From JBBSEX01 sp038239345 (GTDB lineage Bacteria; Acidobacteriota; Terriglobia; Bryobacterales; Bryobacteraceae), in NCBI GenBank assembly GCA_038239345.1, contig JBBSEX010000009.1, positions 124,001-188,000 of the forward strand: a stretch of 64,000 bases of DNA, in the 5' to 3' direction. The notes beneath the pieces were generated by a model, which worked only from the letters and a program-made list of their open reading frames with translations, was not told the origin of the DNA and ran no database searches. Positions 16,003-25,579 of this stretch are shown here, piece after piece. The first letter of the stretch is position 1. The number at the start of each line of letters is the position of its first letter. The translations under genes were made by a program, and so were the position numbers.

Positions 16003-17187
16003 ATGAAATGGCTACTCGTCGCTCTCCTGTGGGGAGTGGCGCTCCTTAATTACCTGGATCGTCAAGTCATCTTTTCGCTTCTTCCATTGCTCGAGCGGGA
16101 TCTGCATGCCAGCTCTTTTCAGCTTGGACTCATCAGCACGGTGTTTCTGTGGACATATGGGATCTTGAGTCCTTTCGGCGGCTATGTTGCCGATCGCTTC
16201 GGGAAAGGGCGCGTGATTCTTGGCGGGCTCGTAATCTGGAGCATCGCCACATGGGTCACCGGCCACGTCACATCCATGTCGGGGATGCTAGGTTCGCGGG
16301 CGCTGATGGGCGCAAGTGAAGCCTTCTATCTTCCGGCGGCGTTGGCACTCATCGCCGATCGCCACGGACCAGCCACACGCTCGCTCGCTACCGGAATTCA
16401 TCAGAGTGGTTTGTATACTGGGCTGGTCCTGGGCGGCGCATGGGGCGGGTGGATGGGCGAACATTCGGGATGGAGACCGGTGTTCGATATCCTCGGCGTT
16501 ATTGGCGTGGTTTATTTCATCGTGCTGCTGATTTTTCTGCGGCGCGATAATGCCCCTCAACCAGGGCGGTTCGATTTTCTAGAATCGATCGCGGCGTTAT
16601 TCCGCACGCCGGGATTCGCCGCCATCCTGGTTGCATTTACGTCGATGGCGATGGCGAACTGGCTGATCTATACCTGGCTTCCGCTGTACCTTTTCGACCG
16701 GTTCCATATGAGCTTATCCGGCGCCGGATTTTCCGCTACATTCTATATTCAAGCGGCAAGCTATGCGGGTGTTATCGCCGGCGGCATTCTCACTGACCGC
16801 TGGGCAAAGCGAAATCCCCAAGCTCGAGTAATCTGTCAGATGACTGGACTGGCAATCGCCGCCCCGTTCCTGGCAATTCTTTCTCTCACCGGATCGATGC
16901 CTGTATTAATAATAGCGCTGATAACGTTTGGACTTGGCCGGGGTCTGTTCGATTGCACAACGATGCCCGTGCTTCGCGAGATCGCATCCCCTAAGCTCAG
17001 CGCCACCGGCTACGGACTTTTCAATCTCGGTGGCGCGCTGGTAGGCGGCGTGGGCGCTGCCGTGGCCGGATCGATGCGAAATACGCTTGGCTTAGGTGGC
17101 GCATTTCAATTTGCGGCGCTTGTCTTGCTTGTTGGCGTAATCGCGCTGAATCACGTTCGCCGGAAGGCCCGCGCTCTGGTCGAATAA
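16003..17187 (+). CDS. MFS transporter (anion:cation symporter / sugar-acid type)
   Basis: A 394-residue protein with about 12 hydrophobic helices. The first cytoplasmic loop has the family signature GGYVADRFGKGRV, and the start LNYLDRQVIFSLLPLLERDL is typical of the hexuronate/glucarate-type anion:cation symporters. Related motifs recur in the second half (GGILTDRWAKRN). Substrate cannot be read from sequence, but the next two genes encode a membrane-bound gluconate-dehydrogenase-like enzyme, so uptake of a sugar or sugar acid is likely. It ends 9 nt before the next start and so probably shares its transcript. Confidence 0.9.
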   Translation: MKWLLVALLWGVALLNYLDRQVIFSLLPLLERDLHASSFQLGLISTVFLWTYGILSPFGGYVADRFGKGRVILGGLVIWSIATWVTGHVTSMSGMLGSRALMGASEAFYLPAALALIADRHGPATRSLATGIHQSGLYTGLVLGGAWGGWMGEHSGWRPVFDILGVIGVVYFIVLLIFLRRDNAPQPGRFDFLESIAALFRTPGFAAILVAFTSMAMANWLIYTWLPLYLFDRFHMSLSGAGFSATFYIQAASYAGVIAGGILTDRWAKRNPQARVICQMTGLAIAAPFLAILSLTGSMPVLIIALITFGLGRGLFDCTTMPVLREIASPKLSATGYGLFNLGGALVGGVGAAVAGSMRNTLGLGGAFQFAALVLLVGVIALNHVRRKARALVE

Positions 17188-17196
17188 CATAGAAAG

Positions 17197-17670
17197 ATGG
17201 ATCGCCGGTTCTTCCTCATGGCCGCCGTGGCCACCCCTCTGTATGCGGGTCCGCTGGTGTTATTCTCGCTGGACGAAAGTAAGCTGGTCGAAGCGATATG
17301 CAATCAGGTGATACCGGCCGACGATGCGCCGGGCGCGGTGCAAGCTGGCGTTGTGTTTTACATCGACAAGCAGTTGGCCGGCCCCTTGAAGCGCTACCAG
17401 CCGGCATACCAACGATCGATTCCGCTGTTTCGATCCGCTTGCCGCGAGCGCACCGGGAGCGACTTTGCGGCTCTGCGATTTTCCGGGCAGACCGAATTTC
17501 TGCGGCACATCGAGCCGGGTGAGAATCCCGAACTCGCCACCTTCTTCGCGATGGTGGTGGATCACACAATGCAAGGTTTCTACGGAAGCCCCCAGCACGG
17601 CGGTAATGCAGGGCAAGCCAGTTGGAAGATGCTTAGCATCGTTGATGAGATGGAGGGGCACAGGCATTGA
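17197..17670 (+). CDS. gluconate 2-dehydrogenase subunit 3-like protein
   Basis: A 157-residue exported protein starting MDRRFFLMAAVATPLYAG, a signal of the Tat type. The rest matches the small gamma subunit (subunit 3) of membrane-bound flavin sugar dehydrogenases: CNQVIPADDAPGAVQAGVVFYIDKQL, FLRHIEPGENPELATFF and HTMQGFYGSPQHGGN. In that family it is exported together with the flavoprotein subunit through its own twin-arginine signal. The following gene encodes the matching GMC flavoprotein and its TTG start overlaps this gene's stop, consistent with coupled production. A cytochrome subunit is not present here. Confidence 0.9.
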   Translation: MDRRFFLMAAVATPLYAGPLVLFSLDESKLVEAICNQVIPADDAPGAVQAGVVFYIDKQLAGPLKRYQPAYQRSIPLFRSACRERTGSDFAALRFSGQTEFLRHIEPGENPELATFFAMVVDHTMQGFYGSPQHGGNAGQASWKMLSIVDEMEGHRH

Positions 17671-19316
17671 CTCTTTCACCAGTTGACGTCGTCGTCCTAG
17701 GGGCTGGCGCCGCCGGGGGCATCGTGGCTGAGCAATTAGCGCTGGCTGGGTTGCGGGTGGCATTGCTGGAACGTGGGCGGCAACAGCGCTTCGGCGAAAC
17801 GGGGCATGATGAACTTCGCAGTCAACGCACCACCGTGTTAGGTAACGCCTTCGGCCCCGACGATGACAATTACGTCCGCCAGGTGCAAGGCAACGGCGGC
17901 GATTTTCGCAGCGTCGTTCCAAGCGAAGGAGCCTACAACAATATCGCCGCCTGTGTCGGAGGCGGGACGTCGAGTTATGGGGCGATGGCGTGGCGTTTTT
18001 TCGAGGCCGATTTCCGTATGCGCTCGACATATGGCGCGCCGGAAAATAGCACTCTGGCGGATTGGCCCATCGCCTATTCCGATCTGGAGCCTTATTACAC
18101 GAAGGCCGAATGGGAAATAGGTGTCTCGGGAAAAGCTGGTGCGAATTCCTTTGAGCCTCGGCGAACCAAGCCATACCCCATGCCGCCGCTGCCTTACAAT
18201 GCCGAAGCGTCGCTGCTGGAACCTGCTGCGCGGAGGTTGGGCTGGCATCCCTTCCCTATACCGATGGCGATCAATTCTGTAGCTTATCAGGGACGCCCCG
18301 CTTGCATCGGCTGCCCGCATTGTGTCGGCTTTGCCTGCGAAGTGAACGCGAAGAACTCAACCGCGGTGACAACCATTCCCCGGGCACTGGCGACTAAGAA
18401 CTGCGATCTGCGGACGGAGGCGATTGCGAAACGAATCGTCACCGGTACCGATGGCAATGCCGTCGCCGTGGAATATTTTCAGCGGAAGCAGCTGTACATT
18501 CAACCGTGCCGCGCCGTAGTCGTGTCCTGCTCGGCAACCGAATCACCGCGGCTTCTGCTGAACTCGGCCACGAAATTGTTCCCTCAAGGTTTAGGCAACC
18601 GCTTCGACTGGGTAGGCCGAAATCTGCAAGGCCATGCCTACTCCGGCGCGTATGGATTGTTCGAACACGACGTGTACGACGGCTTAGGACCAGCGGCCCG
18701 CATCGCCTGTTGCGATTTCAGCCACGGTTTGCCGAATGGATTGAAAGGTGGCGCGGTGATGGCGAACGAATTCATCACACTGCCCTATCTCTTCTCGCGC
18801 AGCGCGATCCCTCCTGGCGTTCCGCGCTGGGGATTGGAGCATAAACGATTCGTGCGCAAGTATTACAAGCGATCGGCCGGCATCAAGTGTCCGGTGCAGG
18901 AAATGCCGGTCTTTGAAAGCCGCGTCGAACTCGCGCCGGGCCTGAACGATGCGTGGGGCATACCTACGGTCCGCTTAAGTGGGCATCGTCATCCGCACGA
19001 TCTGCAAGTAGGCGAATTTCTAGCGTCGAAATGCGAGATGTGGTTGAAGGAAGCGGGCGCCAGCAAGACCTGGAAGACAGTCGCCAACGCCGGATTGAGC
19101 GGAGGCCAACATCAGGCTGGTACGTGCCGGATGGGTGACGATCCCAAAACATCCGTGGTGGATCGCTATTGCCGCATCCACGATTCGGACAATGTATACG
19201 TCGTCGATGGCAGCGTGCATGTTAATAACGGCGGCTTCAATCCGTCCCTGACGATTCAAGCGATCGCCTATTGGGCAGCAGCTAAGATGGCTCGCGATCT
19301 GCGAAAGGTTGAGTGA
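17667..19316 (+). CDS. GMC-family oxidoreductase (gluconate/sugar dehydrogenase flavoprotein subunit)
   Basis: A 549-residue flavoprotein. The FAD-binding motif VVVLGAGAAGGIVAEQLA is at residues 8-25, the conserved CVGGGTSSYGAMAWR glycine-rich stretch follows at about 90, and the C-terminal GMC motif (HQAGTCRMGDDPKTSVVD and VDGSVHVNNGGFNPSLTIQA) is intact. A cysteine cluster CIGCPHCVGFACEVNAK around 210 is typical of the membrane-bound gluconate dehydrogenase type. The enzyme oxidises a sugar or sugar acid in the periplasm and passes electrons to the respiratory chain. It starts at TTG 17667, overlapping the subunit 3 stop by 4 nt. The exact substrate is not known. Confidence 0.92.
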   Translation: MTLSPVDVVVLGAGAAGGIVAEQLALAGLRVALLERGRQQRFGETGHDELRSQRTTVLGNAFGPDDDNYVRQVQGNGGDFRSVVPSEGAYNNIAACVGGGTSSYGAMAWRFFEADFRMRSTYGAPENSTLADWPIAYSDLEPYYTKAEWEIGVSGKAGANSFEPRRTKPYPMPPLPYNAEASLLEPAARRLGWHPFPIPMAINSVAYQGRPACIGCPHCVGFACEVNAKNSTAVTTIPRALATKNCDLRTEAIAKRIVTGTDGNAVAVEYFQRKQLYIQPCRAVVVSCSATESPRLLLNSATKLFPQGLGNRFDWVGRNLQGHAYSGAYGLFEHDVYDGLGPAARIACCDFSHGLPNGLKGGAVMANEFITLPYLFSRSAIPPGVPRWGLEHKRFVRKYYKRSAGIKCPVQEMPVFESRVELAPGLNDAWGIPTVRLSGHRHPHDLQVGEFLASKCEMWLKEAGASKTWKTVANAGLSGGQHQAGTCRMGDDPKTSVVDRYCRIHDSDNVYVVDGSVHVNNGGFNPSLTIQAIAYWAAAKMARDLRKVE

Positions 19317-19319
19317 CAT

Positions 19320-20822
19320 ATGCTGAACACGTTCTTGCCGCTACAGGTTTATTTCATCGACAACAATGGGAACAAACAACCCGCCGGCAGCACGTTCGGG
19401 AGTCGCGTTGTAGAAGTGCCGGATGCCACTACCTGGCTGATTCAGTTCTTCCAGAGCCTTTCCGATCGAGAGTGGGATGCGGCCCTCGCCTTGATGAGCG
19501 AATCAAGGATCCCGGGCTTGGGTGCAAAACAAATCACCGATGCTTTGTTAGGTCGAATTTCGAAGCTCGATCACTTAACGTATCTGGACTTGAGCGACTC
19601 GGAAGTCACTGACGATGGTCTGCGGAGTCTAGCGCGCATGCCACGGCTGCAACATTTGAACTTGAGTTGTCTGCGGATCACAGATGGAGGTTTGGAAGTC
19701 TTACGTCATCTGCCCTTGTTGAAGAGCTTCGATTTGCATCACGGCGGTATCTCCGACAGGGGTTTGGCGAACCTCGAAGGTTGCCATCATCTGGAACGTG
19801 TCAATCTGCGGGACACGCGCAGCGGCGATGGCGCGGTCAAAGCGCTTACCAGTAAGCCGCTACTCCGGCAATTCGTCGCCGGCGCGACTATCAGCGATGC
19901 CGGCCTCGCGCTGTTGCATGATTTCCCGATCTTTAAGACATGGAGTGGCGGTCAACCGGAAATGTCTCTCCTTTCCGCTATGGCCGGCCCTAGTTATATC
20001 GGGTTGAACCTGAGCGGCCCGTTGACAAACGCCGGGATCGCCAAGCTGGCGGGTCTCGATGGTCTTTTTGCGCTCAACCTTTTTGATACCGCGGATTCAG
20101 GGGCTGTGACTCCTGCCGCCCTAGATGTGCTGGCCCAAATACCTAACCTGGGCTGGCTTGGATGCGCCGAGGAACTCTGTAACAACGAGACAATGGCGCA
20201 CATTGCCGCGCTGCCCCATCTTCGTTTTCTAATGTGCCAAGACACGATAGCGAGCGACACCGGCTTTACCGCTCTGAGCCGTTCCAAGTCCATCGAATAC
20301 ATTTGGGGACGCCGCTGCTACAACCTGACAGGACACGGGTTTGCCGCTTTAGCATCCATGCCGGCACTTCGCGGCTTGGCCGTCACCTGCAAGAACGTCG
20401 ATGACGAAGGCTTATCTGGATTGCCGCGTTTTCCGTCTCTTCGCGAGTTCATGCCGATGGATATAACCGACGCGGGCTTTCGTCACATCGGCCTCTGTGG
20501 GCAGTTGGAAGTACTGCATTGCATGTATTGCCGCGAAACGTCGGACACGGCAACGGAGTATATCGCCAGCCTGGACAAACTGAAAATCTATCAGGCCTGG
20601 AGCACGCAGGTCACGGATCGGAGCCTGGACATTATCGGGCAACTCACGGCGATGGAGCAGTTGCTTTTCTATCAATGCGGCGGCATTACCGACACGGGAC
20701 TGAACGCTCTAGCTCGATTACCGCGATTGCGTCAGATCAATCTAGAGTCCTTGCGGAACGTCACGGCCAAAGGCACGGCCGTCTTTCCCGCGCACGTTCA
20801 AGTGAACCACTCACCGCAGTAA
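19320..20822 (+). CDS. leucine-rich repeat protein
   Basis: A 500-residue protein composed, from about residue 85, of roughly fifteen repeats of about 24 residues with the pattern L..L.L....ITD.GL..L (for example HLTYLDLSDSEVTDDGLRSL and LQHLNLSCLRITDGGLEVL). This is the cysteine-containing/RI-like LRR type. Residues 1-80 are a different, mainly helical head (WLIQFFQSLSDREWDAALAL). There is no signal peptide, so it is probably cytoplasmic and binds a protein partner. It follows the GMC gene by 3 nt and its last 12 nt overlap the 3' end of the convergent ankyrin gene. Confidence 0.85.
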   Translation: MLNTFLPLQVYFIDNNGNKQPAGSTFGSRVVEVPDATTWLIQFFQSLSDREWDAALALMSESRIPGLGAKQITDALLGRISKLDHLTYLDLSDSEVTDDGLRSLARMPRLQHLNLSCLRITDGGLEVLRHLPLLKSFDLHHGGISDRGLANLEGCHHLERVNLRDTRSGDGAVKALTSKPLLRQFVAGATISDAGLALLHDFPIFKTWSGGQPEMSLLSAMAGPSYIGLNLSGPLTNAGIAKLAGLDGLFALNLFDTADSGAVTPAALDVLAQIPNLGWLGCAEELCNNETMAHIAALPHLRFLMCQDTIASDTGFTALSRSKSIEYIWGRRCYNLTGHGFAALASMPALRGLAVTCKNVDDEGLSGLPRFPSLREFMPMDITDAGFRHIGLCGQLEVLHCMYCRETSDTATEYIASLDKLKIYQAWSTQVTDRSLDIIGQLTAMEQLLFYQCGGITDTGLNALARLPRLRQINLESLRNVTAKGTAVFPAHVQVNHSPQ

Positions 20823-21731
20823 TGCTGACACCCGCTCATCAAGCGGGGGATCGGTCCGCAACCATGCGGGATCGATTTTCGACCCCGCGGCGACCAGGGC
20901 TTGAATGATTTGTAAGTGAATTGGATTCACGCCTTCGTGTGCTGTTATCCAAATCGTCTGGCCCAGCGGGCTCGCGCCAAATTCATTCTTGGCCTCAAGT
21001 GGAGCGTTCCCTTGTAGGAGTAACTGCACCGTATCCGGATAGCCATGGAAGGCCGCCCAATGGAGAGCGGTCCATTGACGCCGATCGCGAGCATCGGGTT
21101 GGACTCCTTCGCGCAACAACAACTCCACGACTTCGTTCCGATGATGCATGGCGGCCCATACGAGACCCAGATCGAGGTTTGCCTTGGACTCGCCCGGTAG
21201 GAACTTCGCAACCAGATCCGCGCGCCCTAGACCCGCCGCTTTTACCATGTTGTCCACTGCCGCGCCTCTGCGGACCAGAGCCTCCGCGGCGTCCGGATAG
21301 TGAAACTCCAGGGCTGTAAGCAACGGCGAGCCATCGCCAGCAGGCCCGTTAATCGCTGCGCCGAAGTCGAGCAACGTGTCCACGAGAGCTACCTGCACGC
21401 CGGTCTTCGCGGGATGACAGCTAGAGACCAGCAGGACCATCGTGGTCGCCGCTTTGTCGCCGTAGAAATCAGCCTCGGCGTCGACTTCGGCTCCCAGTTC
21501 GAGCAGAAGCGTGGCGATTTCAACGGCGTTCGCTGGAGACATCTGGCGACCATCCTCCACGCCGTTAGCAGCGACGTAATGCAGCAACGTCGCCCCATGA
21601 ACGCGCGTCGAACGGGCTTTCACTAAATTGGGTTCGTTTTGTAAAAGCGACCGTAGCGTGGTCCCGTCACCCGTGACGGTGGCATCCGCGGCCGCTTCAA
21701 ACGAGGGCATCAACGTGTCCTGGCTATTCAT
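20811..21731 (-). CDS. ankyrin repeat protein
   Basis: A 306-residue protein built from about six ankyrin repeats. Clear ones read GATLLHYVAANG, GSPLLTALEFHYPDAAEALV, DLGLVWAAMHHRNEVVELLL and WTALHWAAFHGYPDTVQLLL. It has no signal peptide or membrane segment. Ankyrin repeats bind other proteins; no enzyme domain is attached. Its TGA stop and the TAA stop of the convergent LRR gene lie within a 12-bp overlap (20811-20822), which means that the two mRNAs are complementary at their ends. Start ATG at 21731 is the first in frame. Confidence 0.85.
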   Translation of the reverse strand: MNSQDTLMPSFEAAADATVTGDGTTLRSLLQNEPNLVKARSTRVHGATLLHYVAANGVEDGRQMSPANAVEIATLLLELGAEVDAEADFYGDKAATTMVLLVSSCHPAKTGVQVALVDTLLDFGAAINGPAGDGSPLLTALEFHYPDAAEALVRRGAAVDNMVKAAGLGRADLVAKFLPGESKANLDLGLVWAAMHHRNEVVELLLREGVQPDARDRRQWTALHWAAFHGYPDTVQLLLQGNAPLEAKNEFGASPLGQTIWITAHEGVNPIHLQIIQALVAAGSKIDPAWLRTDPPLDERVSALLR

Positions 21732-21801
21732 TCGCCGCCGCTCCTAGTTGCGTAGAAAAGGGGCGTTTGCCACCTCTGCCTCGCTCTGATACCGTAGTGG
21801 C

Positions 21802-24144
21802 ATTCTACGCCGCCTCATCATCGTCGCACTTCATGGGTGCTGCATCTTTGCGCAACGGATTGATTTTGCGAAGTCGATCCATCCGATTTTTGCGCGGCAA
21901 TGTAGCCCTTGCCACGGCGGGAGTTCTCCGCAAGCAGGTTTATCGGTGGCTAGTCGCGCGAGCCTGTTGCAAGGTGGCGTCAACGGTACCGCCATAGTTC
22001 CAGGGAAGTCCGCCGATAGTCTCTTGCTGCAGCGCATCACGGGGCAGGTTAAGCCATCCATGCCGATGGGTGGAGCGCGGCTGACCGACGCTGAAGTGAA
22101 ACTGCTGGCCGACTGGATTGATCAGGGCGCGCCCTGGGATGATGTGAGCGCAAGACCGCGCGCGGATGGGGTGGGTCAGACTCCGCAGCTCTCTCCTCGA
22201 CGGCCGCCAATTCCAACGTCTACCTTTCTGAATCCAATCGACCGTTTTCTTGACGTCTACTTTCGCCAGAACAACGTGCCGTTTGCCGATCCGATTACGG
22301 ACGATCTCTTCGTGCGCCGCGCGTACATGGATGTCTGGGGAGCGACACCGCCGGCCGCCGAGATATCCGCTTTCCTCAACGACCGGAATGGGAACAAGCG
22401 CGAACTTCTAATTGACCGTTTACTGGGCGATTCGGAGATGTATACAGGCCATTGGATCAGTTTTTGGAACGATCTCTTGCGCAACGATCAAGGTGTGAAT
22501 TACGCGGGCACGCGAAAGACGATCACGCCATGGTTGCAAGCTGCATTGCGTCGCAACATGCCGTGTAACCAGATGATCTCGGAATTGATCAACCCCGTGG
22601 ATACACCGGAAGGCGCGAGTGGTTTCTTGCTTGGCGTGAATTGGCGCGGCGACGTGAATGCCAGTCAAACGGCCTATATGCAGGCCGCTCAGAATACAGC
22701 ACAGATTTTTCTCGGCGTGAATTTGAAATGCGCTTCTTGCCACGACAGCTTTATCAATCGATACAAGTTACAGCAATCCTACGGCATGGCGGCGTTGTTT
22801 TCGGAAGAGAACAGCTTGGAACTGGTTCGTTGCGACGTGAAGACGGGCAAGCGTACCGGTCCGGAATTTCTCTTCCCGGAACTTGGATCCATTCCCGAAA
22901 ATACTTCACTCGCGGAGCGTCGCGCAATTGCCGCCAAGCTATTCACCGCACCCGCCAATGGACGCGTGGCGCGCACCATGGTGAACCGGCTTTGGGCGCG
23001 CTTACTCGGCCGTGGCCTGGTGGAACCAGTGGATGAGATGGACTTGAAGCCGTGGAGTATCGACATCCTGGATTGGCTTGCTGTCGACTTCGCCGATCAT
23101 GGCTACGATCTGAAACACACCTTGCGGCAGATCATGACATCGCGCGCTTATCAGATGCCTTCGATTCCCTCCGCGAACGATCATGACACGCCGTATATCT
23201 TCCGCGGTCCATCGCCGCGCCGGCTGACAGCGGAACAATTCGTGGATACATTGTCGTCGATCACCGGGGAATGGCGGATTCTTCAAACGGACGAGCGCGC
23301 GGTGTTCGCCCGCGAGTGGCAACTGAAATCCACACCCCTGTCGCGAGCCTTGGGCCGGCCCATCCGCGATCAGGTGTATACCACCCGCAGCCCCGACGCC
23401 ACTACTTTGCAAGCTCTGGAATTGGTGAATGGAGAGACGCTGGGCTTGCTGCTCCGGCGCGGGGCGAAGCGAATGCTTGGACAATTCCCTCCGCCCGCCG
23501 CACCTTTATTCGACAGCAAAACCATTCGCAAAGCCGTTGCAAACGGCGCGGCGATAGACGTAGACGTCAGCGGCCTCAAGAGACTCTGGCTCTTAATCGC
23601 GGATGTCGATTCTTACGATCCATCTCGTACGGTCGCCGCCTGGGCCGATGTGGAATTGATAGGACCATCCGGCACCAGGAAGCTGAGCGATTTGATAACG
23701 CTTTCCAAAATCACGCCACGGGATATTACATCGGCCGGCAAGCGATACCGGCAGGCTATCGCGCCGTCGTTGTCATCCGCGCTCATTTATGACATCGAAG
23801 GCCTCGGCTTCGAGCGAATGCGCGGCCGGGTACTGCTGGACGATAGCTCCATCCGCGACGATATAGGTCCTGCTGTGCGAGCCTTCATCTTTTCAGCCGA
23901 ACCAGACCTGCAGCAACTGGTTGCCGTTTCGAATCCGGCGCCTATTGCCACGACACGGCCGGCCCTCGATCCGGACACGATCGTTCAAAACATCTTCCTG
24001 CAAACCCTGTGCCGCAAACCGACGCAGGAGGAAGTACGAATAGCGCTCGCGTTGCTGGCACCGGAAGGCAAAGCGTCTGTGAAAGGCCTTGAGGATTTTC
24101 TGTGGAGCATGCTGCTGCACCCCGAGATGCAATATGTCTATTAG
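21802..24144 (+). CDS. planctomycete-type cytochrome c with DUF1549 (PSCyt2) and DUF1553 (PSD1) domains, probable ATT start
   Basis: A secreted heme protein of about 780 residues. The frame upstream of GTG 21946 is open and encodes, back to a stop at 21787, a typical signal (LRRLIIVALHGCCIFAQ) followed by FAKSIHPIFARQCSPCHGG with heme site CSPCH at 21901-21915. No ATG, GTG or TTG occurs in frame before this, so the start must be ATT at 21802 or ATC nearby. A second heme motif CASCH lies in the middle part (NLKCASCHDSF). DUF1549 spans about 130-260 and DUF1553 starts near 380 (RVARTMVNRLWARLLGRGLVEPVDEMD). The partner DUF1501 gene overlaps the stop, as in planctomycetes and acidobacteria. The biochemical role of this pair is not known. 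Confidence 0.82.
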   Translation: MLRRLIIVALHGCCIFAQRIDFAKSIHPIFARQCSPCHGGSSPQAGLSVASRASLLQGGVNGTAIVPGKSADSLLLQRITGQVKPSMPMGGARLTDAEVKLLADWIDQGAPWDDVSARPRADGVGQTPQLSPRRPPIPTSTFLNPIDRFLDVYFRQNNVPFADPITDDLFVRRAYMDVWGATPPAAEISAFLNDRNGNKRELLIDRLLGDSEMYTGHWISFWNDLLRNDQGVNYAGTRKTITPWLQAALRRNMPCNQMISELINPVDTPEGASGFLLGVNWRGDVNASQTAYMQAAQNTAQIFLGVNLKCASCHDSFINRYKLQQSYGMAALFSEENSLELVRCDVKTGKRTGPEFLFPELGSIPENTSLAERRAIAAKLFTAPANGRVARTMVNRLWARLLGRGLVEPVDEMDLKPWSIDILDWLAVDFADHGYDLKHTLRQIMTSRAYQMPSIPSANDHDTPYIFRGPSPRRLTAEQFVDTLSSITGEWRILQTDERAVFAREWQLKSTPLSRALGRPIRDQVYTTRSPDATTLQALELVNGETLGLLLRRGAKRMLGQFPPPAAPLFDSKTIRKAVANGAAIDVDVSGLKRLWLLIADVDSYDPSRTVAAWADVELIGPSGTRKLSDLITLSKITPRDITSAGKRYRQAIAPSLSSALIYDIEGLGFERMRGRVLLDDSSIRDDIGPAVRAFIFSAEPDLQQLVAVSNPAPIATTRPALDPDTIVQNIFLQTLCRKPTQEEVRIALALLAPEGKASVKGLEDFLWSMLLHPEMQYVY

Positions 24145-25579
24145 CGACGCCGAAGTTTTTCGCGGCTTATCGCGACGCCACTTTTTACGCGCTTCGGCGT
24201 CCGCTACTCTCGCCGCAATGATTGGAACCGAGCCCCGCCTGCTGGGGCAAGGCAAACCTAAACTTGTCCCCCGAGCCGACAGCATGATCCTGCTCTGGAT
24301 GGCTGGCGGCATGGCGCAAACGGAAACCTTCGACCCGAAACGCTACACCGAATATCAAACCGGCGGGCCCTCAAACGAAGTACTCAGCACGTTCCCCAGC
24401 ATCCCCACAGTGCTTGACGGCGTGCGGCTCTCGCAAGGGCTAGAGGGTATCGCCAAGATTCTCGATCGTGGCACCCTGCTGCGTTCTCATCGCGTGGGCG
24501 ACCTTGGTTTCATACTGCATTCGCGCCATCAATATCATTGGCACACTGGTTATCCGCCGCCGCAATCGGTAGCCGCGCCTCACCTTGGCGCGATGATCTC
24601 GCGCACGCTTGGACCGCGTAATCCGGATATCCCGGCATTCATCGACATCGGCCAGAATCTGGAAATCGGCGGCGAGAGCGATGGAATCAAGGCATTTCAT
24701 ACCGCTGGATTTCTGGGCGGTGAGCACGGGCCATTTCTCATTAGCGATCCCAATGACGCGGTCGCCAGTACGCAACCATCGGAATATCTGGGCCGCGCGC
24801 GATTCACTGCGCGCTACGAAGTCTACAAGCAACTCGTCGACGCGACCCCGCTCGGGCAGGTAGGCAGCGACTATCAGAAAAAGAGTCTGGCTCGTTCCCT
24901 GGAGAAAGCGCATCGGCTGCTAAACTCTCCGGCAGCGAAGGCGTTCGATCTCTCACGGGAGCCGGCGAAGAGTTACGCTCGCTACGACACAGGACGTTTT
25001 GGTCTGGGATGCCTGCTGGCCAGGCGTTTGGTTGAGTCGGGCGCGCGCTTTGTCGAGGTGACCACCGAATACATTCCCTTCCGCTTTTGGGATACGCATG
25101 AGAACGGCCACACGCGCGCCGCGGGAATGAAACAAACAATCGATGGGCCAGTTGCGCAATTGATTCTCGATCTTGAGGAGCGCGGTTTGCTGGACCGGAC
25201 ACTCGTCGTGCTGGCAAGCGAGTTCGGCCGCGACATGATGGTGGAAGGCAAGCCCGGTGCAACAGTGAAGGAACAAGTGAAGCAGCCCGATATCATGACC
25301 GAGCCTAAACACTACGGCATGCACCGTCACTTCACCGAAGCGGGATCTATTCTGCTGTTCGGTGGCGGCATCAGGAAGGGTCACGTCTATGGGCTCACCG
25401 CGGATGAGCGTCCGTGCAAGATTCTGCAAGACCCGGTGACAATCGACGATCTGCACGCGACAATCTATACCCTGCTGGGCATCGCGCCGGACACAGCTTA
25501 CGAAGTCGAAAAGCGGCCGTTCTATGTCACTAACAATGGCAAAGGAATAGCGGTCGCAGGACTTATGGCCGGATGCTAA
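24134..25579 (+). CDS. DUF1501 protein (Tat-exported, sulfatase/phosphatase-fold-like)
   Basis: About 481 residues. ATG at 24134 lies 8 nt before the upstream stop and gives a perfect twin-arginine signal (LSRRHFLRASASATLAAMIG); the longer frame upstream would add a meaningless cysteine-rich head. The body holds the DUF1501 pattern MILLWMAGGMAQTETFDPK at the start and LVVLASEFGRDMMVEG, GMHRHFTEAGSILLFGGGIRKG and DDLHATIYTLLGI towards the end, resembling alkaline-phosphatase-fold enzymes. In these phyla it always pairs with a DUF1549/1553 protein like the one immediately upstream. Its stop overlaps the convergent gene at 25576 by 4 nt. Confidence 0.9.
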   Translation: MSISDAEVFRGLSRRHFLRASASATLAAMIGTEPRLLGQGKPKLVPRADSMILLWMAGGMAQTETFDPKRYTEYQTGGPSNEVLSTFPSIPTVLDGVRLSQGLEGIAKILDRGTLLRSHRVGDLGFILHSRHQYHWHTGYPPPQSVAAPHLGAMISRTLGPRNPDIPAFIDIGQNLEIGGESDGIKAFHTAGFLGGEHGPFLISDPNDAVASTQPSEYLGRARFTARYEVYKQLVDATPLGQVGSDYQKKSLARSLEKAHRLLNSPAAKAFDLSREPAKSYARYDTGRFGLGCLLARRLVESGARFVEVTTEYIPFRFWDTHENGHTRAAGMKQTIDGPVAQLILDLEERGLLDRTLVVLASEFGRDMMVEGKPGATVKEQVKQPDIMTEPKHYGMHRHFTEAGSILLFGGGIRKGHVYGLTADERPCKILQDPVTIDDLHATIYTLLGIAPDTAYEVEKRPFYVTNNGKGIAVAGLMAGC

